From contig CATMRH010000003.1 in assembly GCA_950073955.1 (NCBI GenBank), positions 1 to 27,827 on the forward strand: a DNA stretch of 27,827 nt, read 5' to 3'. How positions within the stretch are numbered: the first letter of the stretch is position 1; each line of letters begins with the position of its first letter. This document shows, piece by piece, positions 15,125-21,862 of this stretch. Source of the stretch: an uncultured archaeon. Its GTDB lineage: Archaea > Thermoproteota > Nitrososphaeria > Nitrososphaerales > Nitrosopumilaceae. The translations under genes were made by a program, and so were the position numbers. The notes under the pieces were generated by a model that was not told the origin of the DNA, made no database searches, and saw only the letters and a program-made list of their open reading frames with translations.

Positions 15125-15889
15125 AATTGCTGCCTTTTCTATCAAAATATCCTCTAGAGGATTTTTTGAATAAATTGAATCAAGTTGTTTTTTTGTAATT
15201 TTAAAATATTTTTTGAGAAACAAATCATTATTTTTTGAAAAAAGATTTACTAATAATGGCAATAATTCTATGTATAATGAATTTAGCATTTTTTTATTTC
15301 CAATAGCAATCAAAATAAAATTAGTTTTTGGTTTTATTCCAGCATTTATTATTGCATCAGAAATTTGTTTTGTCAATGCAAAACGTATTAAAATATCAGT
15401 TTCAAGTTTATTTGAAAGTAAAATATCATTTTTTTTAGATTCTAGAGATAATGATAAAATTTTCTTCAAGTGATAATAGTTCAAAATAAAATTACTCGAT
15501 ACAGCCTGAAGTTGAATTTTTGGATATCTCTTTCTTAAATTATCAAGGAACTTTAGATCAATTGTTTTTTGACCTATAATCTCAATTATTTGAATTTGTT
15601 TTTTTAAGACTTGAAAAGTTAGTTTTTTGGAAGAGCCCCCATGAATTACAGGTATAATGCTTACAAGATCATTGTTTTTTATCTTAGTAGATTTTCCTTC
15701 CATTGCAGAAGAATCAGTTCCATTTATTGCAATCAAAATATTTTCAGTATCCAGATCAGGAGTATCATCAGGTTTTAATTCTAGCAATAAATCAAGCAGT
15801 TCTTGAATGGAGATATTAGATTTATCAATATGTAATTGTTCTGTTGAGAAAGATTTTTTTGCGCCACCAACAAGTTTTACAGTAATCAT
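15116..15889 (-). CDS. MoaD/ThiS-like (ubiquitin-fold) domain fused to KEOPS subunit Cgi121
   Basis: 257 residues. Residues 1-85 form a beta-grasp MoaD/ThiS domain: it begins MITVKLVGGAKKSF, contains ILIAINGTDSS, and ends IKNNDLVSIIPVIHGG, the exact place where free MoaD/ThiS/SAMP proteins end in Gly-Gly. Here the Gly84-Gly85 is internal, followed by SSKKL. Residues about 95-257 resemble Cgi121/TPRKB: LQAVSSNFILNYYHLKKILSLSLES, LETDILIRFALTKQISDAIINAGIKPKTNFILIA (read by key residues), then a helical tail. Cgi121 presents tRNA to Bud32-Kae1 in t6A synthesis. S17e and TatD lie upstream on the same strand. Domain calls are confident for MoaD/ThiS, good for Cgi121; processing at Gly-Gly is inference. 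Confidence 0.83.
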   Translation of the reverse strand: MITVKLVGGAKKSFSTEQLHIDKSNISIQELLDLLLELKPDDTPDLDTENILIAINGTDSSAMEGKSTKIKNNDLVSIIPVIHGGSSKKLTFQVLKKQIQIIEIIGQKTIDLKFLDNLRKRYPKIQLQAVSSNFILNYYHLKKILSLSLESKKNDILLSNKLETDILIRFALTKQISDAIINAGIKPKTNFILIAIGNKKMLNSLYIELLPLLVNLFSKNNDLFLKKYFKITKKQLDSIYSKNPLEDILIEKAAILL

Positions 15890-15930
15890 AGTAATCTAAT
15901 TCAAAATTTAGAAAATTAATGTCTTATTTA

Positions 15931-16323
15931 TTAGTCAGTTTTCTCTTCTATAGTTTCAGTTTTCTCTTCTATAGTTTCAGTTTTCTCTTCTATAGTTTCA
16001 GTTTTCTCTTCTATAGGGGTTATTTCTGCAATGGTTTCAGTCATAGTTTCTTCAGCAGTGGTTGGTTCAGAAGTCTCTGATTGAACTTCTTTCTCTACTG
16101 ATTCCTCAGATTGTGTAGATGTAATTTGTTCTTTTTTAGATTTTTCTTCACGAATCTCTTTTTTGATAAATCTAGTGATATATCCTGTTATTTTGTTTTT
16201 TAGGCTTTTAGAACGTACGATAGAAACTTCATCTAAGATTTTTTTATTATCAGCAAAATCTTCGCCAAATCTAGATTTGTATTTGTCTAGCACCTCATAG
16301 GAGATACGTTTTATTCTATCCAC
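15931..16323 (-). CDS. rps17e: 30S ribosomal protein S17e with acidic repeat tail
   Basis: 130 residues from the GTG at 16323 (VDRIKRISYEVLDKY, aligning with the usual S17e N-terminus). A TTG at 16365 would add 14 residues and run into tatD, so it is rejected. Residues 1-55 are a complete S17e helical domain (DNKKILDE, RSKSLKNKITGYITR). Archaeal S17e normally ends near residue 60-70. Here about 65 further residues follow: a charged linker, a Thr/Glu-rich stretch and four EEKTET-type heptads encoded by a tandem DNA repeat. The tail is predicted disordered and negatively charged, probably on the ribosome surface. Confidence 0.9.
   Translation of the reverse strand: MDRIKRISYEVLDKYKSRFGEDFADNKKILDEVSIVRSKSLKNKITGYITRFIKKEIREEKSKKEQITSTQSEESVEKEVQSETSEPTTAEETMTETIAEITPIEEKTETIEEKTETIEEKTETIEEKTD
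15936..16016 (-). repeat. Tandem 21-bp repeat coding the S17e tail
   Basis: Three exact 21-bp copies (15936-15956, 15957-15977, 15978-15998) and 18 bp of a fourth, all reading CAGTTTTCTCTTCTATAGTTT on the plus strand. The unit length is a multiple of three, so copy-number change keeps the S17e frame and adds or removes one heptad (EEKTETI). Identity between copies shows recent expansion by slippage or unequal exchange. Confidence 0.95.
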
Positions 16324-16354
16324 TCCTCGTCTGATGAATGTGGGTATTTTATAC

Positions 16355-17110
16355 CTATATTCCAAGGAATGATTTTGAATTGTTTTCTAGTAGAGATGTC
16401 ATTTCATCAAATGTTTTTCCTAGAATTTTTGAAGCACAAAAAATTACACTGGGAATAAAGCTAATTTGTCCAGATTTCATTTCAAAACACCTTGAAAATC
16501 TCACAGGACCATCAGTTTCAACAAGAATTTTTGATTCATCTGTTTTAGACAGTAAGGTCTGCTTGTCATTTGCATAAACCATTACAGGTCCATATGACAC
16601 AAAAAATCCCATATCCATGGCTTGTTGAAGTTGTTTTTTACTACCATCAAACCAATGAAGCAAAGCATGTTTAGTGTTAAAGGAAGTCATTATTTGAAAA
16701 ACATTATCAATACTTTTTCTTGAATGAATAGAAACTGGTTTGTTAAATTTCTCTGCGAATGATAATAATGTTTCAAAAACATGGATTTGTCTTTTAGAAT
16801 CTTCATCACTATTGACAAAAGTTGGATCAAGTCCTATTTCTCCTATTCCAGAAAGATTTTGGTAGTTTTCTTCAATCATATTTGTCATTTGTTCAAGTTC
16901 GTCATTTACACATTCGGGATGAATTCCAATGAAGGGTAAAACTAAATTACTTTTTTTTGCTAGTTTTAAAGTTTGTAAAGAATTTTTATTGTTCATTGAG
17001 ACACAACATGCTTTAATTTTCAGATAATCCATTTCCTTTAAGATAAATTTCATATCAGAAGAATATGCAGGATCAGACAAGTGTATATGAGAATCAAAAT
17101 ACCATGTCAT
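16355..17110 (-). CDS. TatD-family metal-dependent hydrolase
   Basis: 251 residues from the ATG at 17110. A start 21 codons upstream (17173) is possible, but ATTTATAC on the minus strand at 17137-17144 sits at promoter distance from 17110 and inside that extension. Metal ligands of the amidohydrolase barrel are all present: His8-X-His10 (FDSHIHL), Glu91 (GEIGLD), His129 (SIHSR), His152 (LHWF) and Asp200 (ETDGP). TatD enzymes are Mg-dependent 3'-5' exonucleases or DNases in repair and RNA quality control. It is shorter than bacterial TatD by about 10 residues. S17e follows 31 nt downstream. Confidence 0.9.
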   Translation of the reverse strand: MTWYFDSHIHLSDPAYSSDMKFILKEMDYLKIKACCVSMNNKNSLQTLKLAKKSNLVLPFIGIHPECVNDELEQMTNMIEENYQNLSGIGEIGLDPTFVNSDEDSKRQIHVFETLLSFAEKFNKPVSIHSRKSIDNVFQIMTSFNTKHALLHWFDGSKKQLQQAMDMGFFVSYGPVMVYANDKQTLLSKTDESKILVETDGPVRFSRCFEMKSGQISFIPSVIFCASKILGKTFDEMTSLLENNSKSFLGI

Positions 17111-17206
17111 TTCTTTATCATTTATTAAAATAGTCTGTATAAATCGATTCCTTAGTGATATTTTTTCATTCATTATCTTTTTTCGGAAAAAACCAAAATA
17201 GAATTA

Positions 17207-17428
17207 ATGAAATCTTCAGAGCTAGGATTATCTGCTATGTATAGAATTTTGAAGAAAGCAGGAGCCAAGAGAGTTAGTGACGAATCAGCAAATGAATTAA
17301 GAAGGACAATTGAAGAACTTGCAGACAGTATTGCAAAAAGTGCAGTTGATATGACTTCTCATGCAGGCAGAAAAACTGTAAAAGCAGAAGATGTTAAGTT
17401 GGCTTCAAAACCGTTTAACAAGTTCTAA
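17207..17428 (+). CDS. Archaeal histone (HMf type)
   Basis: 73 residues with a single histone fold. Helix 1 with MYRILKKAGAKRVS, long helix 2 (ANELRRTIEELADSIAKSAVD) and the diagnostic helix-3 entry HAGRKTVKAEDVKLA are intact. There is a 6-7 residue N-terminal extension and a short basic C-terminal end. It dimerises and wraps DNA as in other histone-bearing archaea, and probably is the main chromatin protein here. Divergent from tatD; a T-rich run (17451-17463) after the stop may end its transcript before tRNA-Cys. Confidence 0.97.
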   Translation: MKSSELGLSAMYRILKKAGAKRVSDESANELRRTIEELADSIAKSAVDMTSHAGRKTVKAEDVKLASKPFNKF

Positions 17429-17467
17429 TCTGAAGAGTTTAATTATTCATTTTGTATTTTTTAAAAC

Positions 17468-17539
17468 GGTACTCTGGCAGAACGGTTATGCGTGGGCCTG
17501 CAAAGCCTATACAAGGGGGTTCGACTCCCTCGGGTACCT
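17468..17539 (+). tRNA. trnC: tRNA-Cys (anticodon GCA)
   Basis: 72 nt fold as a complete cloverleaf: acceptor GGTACTC/GGGTACC (seven pairs with one G-U), D arm 17477-17491, anticodon stem TGGGC/GCCTA with loop CTGCAAA (anticodon GCA at 34-36), five-base variable loop, T arm GGGGG/CCCTC with loop TTCGACT, and discriminator U73, as usual for tRNA-Cys. No intron and no encoded CCA. The last base is shared with the stop codon of the plastocyanin gene on the other strand. TTTAATTA about 30 nt upstream may be its TATA box. Confidence 0.95.
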
Positions 17540-17949
17540 TATTCTACTATGACTTGACCTTCCATCCAAGGGTGTAATGTACAATGGTAATCATAGATTC
17601 CAGTTTCATCAAAAGTAAGAGTATATGATTCAAATGGATCTAAATATCCACTGTCAAAAAGTTCAGTAGGTGCATCGTAAAAACCTGAAGTCACACTATG
17701 GAAGGCTGAATCTTCATTGACCCACGTTACCTGCTTTCCTTTTTCAATGACAATTATAGATGGAACGTAACAATTATCACTAGCCTCACATCCTGGACGA
17801 GAAACTTTTGTAGGCATTATCACATCGCCTTTAATAATCAAGTCTGTTTCTTCAACATTTTCTTCAATAAAATAATTAGAAAGAGATAAAGTAATAGTTA
17901 CAAGAATTACCGCTCCAATTAATCCTATAGCAGTTATTTGTTTTAGCAA
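17539..17949 (-). CDS. Plastocyanin-like blue copper protein, membrane-anchored
   Basis: 136 residues from a TTG at 17949. An N-terminal hydrophobic helix (about 5-24) acts as anchor or signal peptide; the rest faces outside. The type 1 copper site is complete: His84 (AFHSV), Cys123, His126 and Met129 in YHCTLHPWMEG. Cys54 and Cys60 in the insertion PGCEASDNCYVP could form a disulfide. Ammonia-oxidising archaea use many such cupredoxins as electron carriers in place of cytochrome c, so a role in the respiratory chain is likely. A TATATAAT-type box on the minus strand lies about 28 nt upstream. Confidence 0.94.
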   Translation of the reverse strand: MLKQITAIGLIGAVILVTITLSLSNYFIEENVEETDLIIKGDVIMPTKVSRPGCEASDNCYVPSIIVIEKGKQVTWVNEDSAFHSVTSGFYDAPTELFDSGYLDPFESYTLTFDETGIYDYHCTLHPWMEGQVIVE

Positions 17950-17973
17950 ATTATATCACATCCAGAACAGAGT

Positions 17974-18004
17974 TATTATATAATTACCATATTCTATAAA
18001 TATA
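17974..18004. promoter_or_regulatory. Divergent TATA boxes of plastocyanin and AIPR genes
   Basis: The 75-bp gap carries one TATA-like box per direction: a TTATATAAT-type element on the minus strand near 17974-17983 (about 28 nt before the TTG at 17949) and TATAAATATA on the plus strand at 17995-18004 (centre 26 nt before the TTG at 18025). Both imply leaderless mRNAs. Confidence 0.55.
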
Positions 18005-18024
18005 TAACATATTAGAAAAATAGA

Positions 18025-19776
18025 TTGTCTCAAAATGGAAATGGGTTATTGGAGTACATACCAGGTTCACAAACATTACTAGTACAAAAAAATTCTAGTC
18101 TACCTCTAGAAGGATTTGCAGAAAATGTTCTAGGAAGTATTCAAGAATATGCTGAAAATTCTAAAAGTGATGTTGAGAAAGGAAATAACTTTCTTCAATG
18201 GGTGTTAACAAGAGTTTTTGAGGCTACTGAAGATGATGCAGCAGATGCAATTGTCGATGGGGCAAACGATCTTGGAATTGATGCCTATCTTCCAGTAGAT
18301 TTTTCAGATAATACAATCAGATTATTCCAATCAAAATATGGTACATCACATTCACTAGAAGCGATTGCCAAATTCAAAGAAGATGTAAAACGATTACTTG
18401 CAAAAGATGTTACAAAAATGAGACCTGAACTAGCTCAGCTTGTTACAAAAATTAAAGAGAAAAATCTTAAGATAGAATGTTGTTATGTTACAGATCAGAA
18501 AGTGGAGTATGAGGATGAATTTGTTGAGATTATAGATGGGGTTAAAATAATTCAAAAATTATGGGATAGAATTAAAAAACCTGCAGCAGGCAAAAAATCT
18601 TCAATTAAACTGGAAAGAATGCTCAAACATGAGAACACCATACTAGGAATTTTGAAATTACGGGAACTTACTGAATTTGTAAATAAGAACAAAGATTATG
18701 TCTTTGAATCAAACATTAGGCAATGGATGCAATTCAAAACTACAGTTAACAAAGGATTACGTGAAACATTACAAAGTAATCCAGGTAAATTTTTCTATTA
18801 TAATAACGGAATTACTATTGTGGTAAGTGACTTTGTAGAATTAGGAGAGAATTTGATTGAGCTTCATGCTCCACAAATTGTCAATGGCGCACAAACATCA
18901 AACTCTATTCTTGATCATTCAAAGAGAGTAAAAAATATGGAAGGATCCATGACAGTTACAATAATCAAAGCAGATGATGAACAAGAACAAAATAACATTA
19001 CAAAGTATAGAAATTCTCAGAATTCAGTAAGAGGAAAAGATCTGGTTTCATTGATGGATTTTCATAAATCTATTAAATCACAATTGAAAAATTGTGGCTA
19101 TTTTTATGAAATTCAAGCAGGTTCTTTTGATACAAAAACAAAATCAAAACAGTGCGAATATGAAGGAGATGCAATATACAACAACTATCTTCCAGATAAC
19201 CATAAGAAAGTCATTGTTGCTAAAGATGCAATTCAGTCGCTAGTTGCAGGAATTGAACAAAGACCAACTGAAGCATATAGCTCACCAGCACAATTTCTTC
19301 CAAGAGGAAGAAAATATGATGACATCTTCAATGATAATCTAAAAGATGATTACAGAATTTTGTTATATCCATATCTTGTCAAAGAATTTGCAAAAAAATC
19401 ATTAAAGTATGGAAAACAAGGAGGTCACAAAACAAAAAGATACGCAACGTTATTTTTTGTAGCAGTTTACTTTAGGATACTCCACAAGAAAATTCTTGAA
19501 TCAAATGAAGATTTCAAGCTAGATGTAAGAAAATTAGAGCCCATTTTTCGTAGTTTCAAACTTAATTCCAGAATTTTAAAGCTAGCAGATGTAATTGTGA
19601 CTAAATTTCTTGAAGATACTGTAGTCGATGATGAAATTGAGTTGGCCAATACAAAACATAATTTCTTCTCTCAACATGTATGGAATACTACAATGCTTCG
19701 TGTAATTGATAAGAAAATTAGACATGAGGAAGATGAGATTCTGGCATTGAAAAAACTAACAAATAGTTTATTTTAA
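18025..19776 (+). CDS. AIPR-family (abortive infection phage resistance) protein with PD-(D/E)XK-like N-terminus
   Basis: 583 residues from a TTG at 18025, supported by TATA spacing. Residues 50-110 look like a restriction-endonuclease fold: an acidic helix FEATEDDAADAI, then DLGIDAYLP (Asp86) and IRLFQSKYG (Gln102-X-Lys104), in the order of a PD-(D/E)XK or Mrr-like active site. Residues 255-295 show the AIPR hallmarks FFYYNNGITIVV and PQIVNGAQTSNSI. The rest is helical. AIPR proteins occur in abortive-infection and defence gene sets. No partner gene (methylase, helicase, toxin) is seen here: neighbours are plastocyanin and a small zinc protein. Likely a single-gene nuclease-type defence effector; activity is inference. 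Confidence 0.85.
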   Translation: MSQNGNGLLEYIPGSQTLLVQKNSSLPLEGFAENVLGSIQEYAENSKSDVEKGNNFLQWVLTRVFEATEDDAADAIVDGANDLGIDAYLPVDFSDNTIRLFQSKYGTSHSLEAIAKFKEDVKRLLAKDVTKMRPELAQLVTKIKEKNLKIECCYVTDQKVEYEDEFVEIIDGVKIIQKLWDRIKKPAAGKKSSIKLERMLKHENTILGILKLRELTEFVNKNKDYVFESNIRQWMQFKTTVNKGLRETLQSNPGKFFYYNNGITIVVSDFVELGENLIELHAPQIVNGAQTSNSILDHSKRVKNMEGSMTVTIIKADDEQEQNNITKYRNSQNSVRGKDLVSLMDFHKSIKSQLKNCGYFYEIQAGSFDTKTKSKQCEYEGDAIYNNYLPDNHKKVIVAKDAIQSLVAGIEQRPTEAYSSPAQFLPRGRKYDDIFNDNLKDDYRILLYPYLVKEFAKKSLKYGKQGGHKTKRYATLFFVAVYFRILHKKILESNEDFKLDVRKLEPIFRSFKLNSRILKLADVIVTKFLEDTVVDDEIELANTKHNFFSQHVWNTTMLRVIDKKIRHEEDEILALKKLTNSLF

Positions 19777-19907
19777 ATTCAAAAGGTAGAAGTCCAACCA
19801 AGTAAAAATCTTGCAGGAGGTTTACATTGGCCAGACAACCTACCCAAATCCAATACAAATAAGTGATATTTAACATAATTTTTGAATACGATATATTCCA
19901 GAATGTT

Positions 19908-19915
19908 TTTTATAT
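19908..19915 (+). promoter_or_regulatory. Putative TATA box of the 19939 gene
   Basis: TTTTATAT is centred about 27 nt before the TTG at 19939, arguing for that start over upstream in-frame codons at 19882 and 19903. The preceding gap 19777-19907 has no gene I can support. Confidence 0.45.
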
Positions 19916-19938
19916 CGATTAAAAAGAGGAAAAACACT

Positions 19939-20106
19939 TTGGATTCAAAAGACAAATGTGTAATTTGCAGTGAAAAAATCCAACTTCGTTACAATCCTAT
20001 GGAAGAGTGGGGAATAGAAGGTTCAATATGTGGAAAATGCTATTCAAAAAAACTTAGTGAACACTATCCAGGAGAACATGTAAGAGTGAACAAACACTTA
20101 GATTAA
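19939..20106 (+). CDS. Small four-cysteine zinc-binding protein
   Basis: 55 residues from a TTG at 19939. CVIC (7-10) and CGKC (31-34) with the intervening RYNPMEEWGIEGSI form a compact zinc finger of treble-clef or ribbon type; the C-terminus has several His and Lys (EHYPGEHVRVNKH). No family recognised. Two bases separate its stop from that of the convergent gene at 20109, another Cys/His-rich protein. Confidence 0.7.
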   Translation: MDSKDKCVICSEKIQLRYNPMEEWGIEGSICGKCYSKKLSEHYPGEHVRVNKHLD

Positions 20107-20108
20107 TT

Positions 20109-20693
20109 TCATTCTGATTTTGAATATTTGTTGACATTAAGGCAATTCCATGTAAGAGGATCATCTTTTATGTCTTTTTCTTCTAAAAATGCAATATCAG
20201 TAATTGTTTTTTTTCTTTTCAGTAAGTTTACTTGAAAACTATGAAATTTTTTGCAATCACAACTGTTGTAGAGACATGCATCGTTATCTCCTTCATCATG
20301 ATCTTTAGCTTCATGACCACATCCACACCTGGCGTTCTTTTTTACATCACCAAGTAATTTTTTTGCATATACTCCTAATCGAAGATATGCCTCTCCTCCA
20401 TGACCTTTCTTAAATCGTTCATAACTTTCAGATTTTTGTAACACCTTAAAAAAAGCCAGATTAGAATCAGGTTTTTGAGAATCTGAACCCATGATAAACC
20501 AGTATTTATCACCAGTTTCTACAAATCGGATTTTAATTGATGGATCTACCCACCAATGAATAGTATCATGCCAAAGAGATGCTGATTGTTTTCTGTCTGA
20601 AATTAAAGGAATAACATTCATTCTAAGGTCATAAAACCTGTAAGCAACGCCCATAAAGTCATCAAACCAGGGAATACTAGATTGAGAAGACAT
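20109..20693 (-). CDS. Unknown protein with CxCGHxxxxH metal-binding module
   Basis: 194 residues, soluble. Residues 1-115 are an alpha/beta domain with several Trp (LWHDTIHWWVD, DKYWFIMGSD) that I do not recognise. At about 122-152 lies a Cys/His module: CGCGHEAKDH, then an acidic loop, and CLYNSCDCKKFH. The order C-X-C-G-H, H, C, C-X-C, F/W recurs in small archaeal and actinobacterial proteins and is probably zinc-binding. The start is the ATG at 20693; the gap to the next divergent gene is 83 nt. Function unknown. Confidence 0.78.
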   Translation of the reverse strand: MSSQSSIPWFDDFMGVAYRFYDLRMNVIPLISDRKQSASLWHDTIHWWVDPSIKIRFVETGDKYWFIMGSDSQKPDSNLAFFKVLQKSESYERFKKGHGGEAYLRLGVYAKKLLGDVKKNARCGCGHEAKDHDEGDNDACLYNSCDCKKFHSFQVNLLKRKKTITDIAFLEEKDIKDDPLTWNCLNVNKYSKSE

Positions 20694-20776
20694 TGCAGAA
20701 AAATCAGCTCAGAGCATATTTATCTGATCTGAATTAATGGTAAACCCTTATAGTTGAGTTTTTTATTAGATTACGT

Positions 20777-21058
20777 ATGGTTACCTATAGAACTAGTATG
20801 CAGATTGTTGCAGATTTACTTACTGTTACTGAACAATCTGGGCTTGAAGGCATCAAAACAACATCTCTTCTAACCAAGGCAAACTTATCACATTCAAGAT
20901 TATCTAAATTCTTGGGAAATTTGACCGGTGCAGGTTTAATCAACAGAATTGAATTTGACGGTAAGAATACTTTTGTAATTACTACAAAAGGTAGACAGTA
21001 CTTGGACTCTTATGTAAAATTCTCTAGTATTGCAGAATCATTTGGATTAGAGCTTTAG
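20777..21058 (+). CDS. Winged-helix DNA-binding protein, paralogue of the 13555 gene
   Basis: 93 residues. The alignment with the 13555 product runs end to end: YRTSMQIVADLL with YRTHMKIIGDIL, ANLSHSRLSKFLGNLTGAGLI with ANISHSRISRILKTLVSQGLL, and the identical type of ending (IAESFGLEL with FADSFGLSI). The recognition helix is SHSRLSKFL. It belongs to the single-domain HTH_45-like winged-helix regulators of thaumarchaea. CTTATA lies about 27 nt before the ATG. Likely a transcription regulator of unknown target. Confidence 0.87.
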   Translation: MVTYRTSMQIVADLLTVTEQSGLEGIKTTSLLTKANLSHSRLSKFLGNLTGAGLINRIEFDGKNTFVITTKGRQYLDSYVKFSSIAESFGLEL

Positions 21059-21061
21059 AAT

Positions 21062-21274
21062 CTATTTTCTGGCTCTTCTTTTAGCATTTGCTTTTTGTCG
21101 TTCTTTTCTGTCTTTGTAGGAGCTGTAAAGAACAATAATTGCTATTCCTGCAATGGAAAGATAAAATAATCCTAAGTAAGGTGGATCTCGAATTTCTCCT
21201 GTAGATGGGTCTAAAAACGATATTGGTATACCTACAATCATAAAAATTAGGATTACAGTAAGATACTTGTCCAC
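21062..21274 (-). CDS. Small two-helix membrane protein
   Basis: 70 residues from a GTG at 21274. Hydrophobic segments at about 5-20 and 33-49 flank the extracytoplasmic loop FLDPSTGEIRDPPYLG. The C-terminal 20 residues are strongly basic (KDRKERQKANAKRRARK), fixing the C-terminus inside. GATATATGG on the minus strand about 25 nt upstream supports the start. No family recognised; its stop is three bases from the winged-helix stop. Confidence 0.65.
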   Translation of the reverse strand: MDKYLTVILIFMIVGIPISFLDPSTGEIRDPPYLGLFYLSIAGIAIIVLYSSYKDRKERQKANAKRRARK

Positions 21275-21336
21275 AAAATATTAGATTTACAAAACCATAT
21301 ATCTTTTTGATTTTACAAAATGATAATAGAAAAATT

Positions 21337-21525
21337 ATGGCAAAAATGCTTGAAATAATAGGATTAGCTCTTGTGGCAATAATGACATTAGGTTTTGTGG
21401 GTGTATTCGAATCATATGGAATTAACAAAGGAATGTCACCATTATTTTGGGGGTGTGCAGGAGGAGCTCTTATGATAATCATATACAGAAAAATAAAAAG
21501 AAAAAAAGAAGAAAAAGAGAGCTAA
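21337..21525 (+). CDS. Small two-helix membrane protein
   Basis: 62 residues from the ATG at 21337; an in-frame TTG at 21307 would add a polar leader. Two hydrophobic helices (about 3-23 and 34-50) are joined by FESYGINKGMSPLFWG, and the tail is a run of Lys/Arg/Glu (RKIKRKKEEKES). It is divergent from the other two-helix protein at 21062, with which it shares the layout of two helices and a basic cytosolic end, though not obvious sequence identity. Function unknown. Confidence 0.65.
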   Translation: MAKMLEIIGLALVAIMTLGFVGVFESYGINKGMSPLFWGCAGGALMIIIYRKIKRKKEEKES

Positions 21526-21613
21526 AAATATTTTAGAATTTGCTATGAAGTAATCAAATGTTAATCAATCGACAGATCTATAAAGGACAATTATACGTAA
21601 GTATGAGGGGAGT

Positions 21614-21691
21614 ATGACAGAACAGACTAAACAATGGTGGAAAGGTTTAGGAAAAGAGTTAGAAATAGACATTGAAACCTTCGTTAAATAA
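21614..21691 (+). CDS. 25-residue micro-protein
   Basis: An ATG ORF reading MTEQTKQWWKGLGKELEI, then DIETFVK and a stop. A GGGG run sits just before the ATG and TCTATAAA (21577-21584) about 33 nt upstream, giving a plausible promoter and short leader. The peptide could form an amphipathic helix with a Trp-Trp pair. There is no other gene in the 210 bp between 21525 and tRNA-Thr. Real but unproven. Confidence 0.45.
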   Translation: MTEQTKQWWKGLGKELEIDIETFVK

Positions 21692-21735
21692 TCTCTTAAG
21701 AATTTTCTTTACAATTTAAAAATTTTACAAGATAA

Positions 21736-21809
21736 AGCCTCGGACGGGGTACGAACCCGCGACCTAACGCTTACGAGGCGTTCGCTCTACCAGACTGAGC
21801 TACCAAGGC
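21736..21809 (-). tRNA. trnT: tRNA-Thr (anticodon CGT)
   Basis: 74 nt fold as a cloverleaf on the minus strand: acceptor GCCTTGG/CCGAGGC, D arm with AGTCTGGTAGA loop, anticodon stem AACGC/GCGTT with loop CTCGTAA (anticodon CGT), T arm GCGGG/CCCGT with loop TTCGTAC, discriminator U. No intron, no encoded CCA. The 5' end is 53 bp from the divergent mutase gene. Confidence 0.95.
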
Positions 21810-21832
21810 ACGTTTGGATAAATCCATCAGAG

Positions 21833-21842
21833 TTAATAAAAA
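21833..21842. promoter_or_regulatory. Single AT box between tRNA-Thr and glmM
   Basis: TTAATAAAAA (TTTTTATTAA on the other strand) is centred about 26 nt before the glmM TTG and about 28 nt before the 5' end of tRNA-Thr. It could therefore act as the TATA box in both directions. A second TATA-like string, GGATAAATCC (21818-21827), is too close to the tRNA. Confidence 0.45.
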
Positions 21843-21862
21843 GTCTTTCCGAGTTGGATTAA

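Noticed and set aside
15936..16016. CRISPR-like array
   Set aside because: Units are 21 bp and directly adjacent without spacers; they encode an in-frame protein tail.
16324..16365. TTG start adding 14 residues to S17e
   Set aside because: The extension has no S17e counterpart and runs into tatD; the GTG at 16323 aligns with the family start.
19777..19907. Possible short genes after the AIPR gene
   Set aside because: Two frames of about 20-27 codons exist but lack a start with promoter and show no motif.
21081..21482. 133-codon minus-strand ORF across two small membrane-protein genes
   Set aside because: It crosses the divergent promoter and both genes; its Cys/Ile/Arg mix looks random, whereas the two short frames have clear helix-loop-helix layout.
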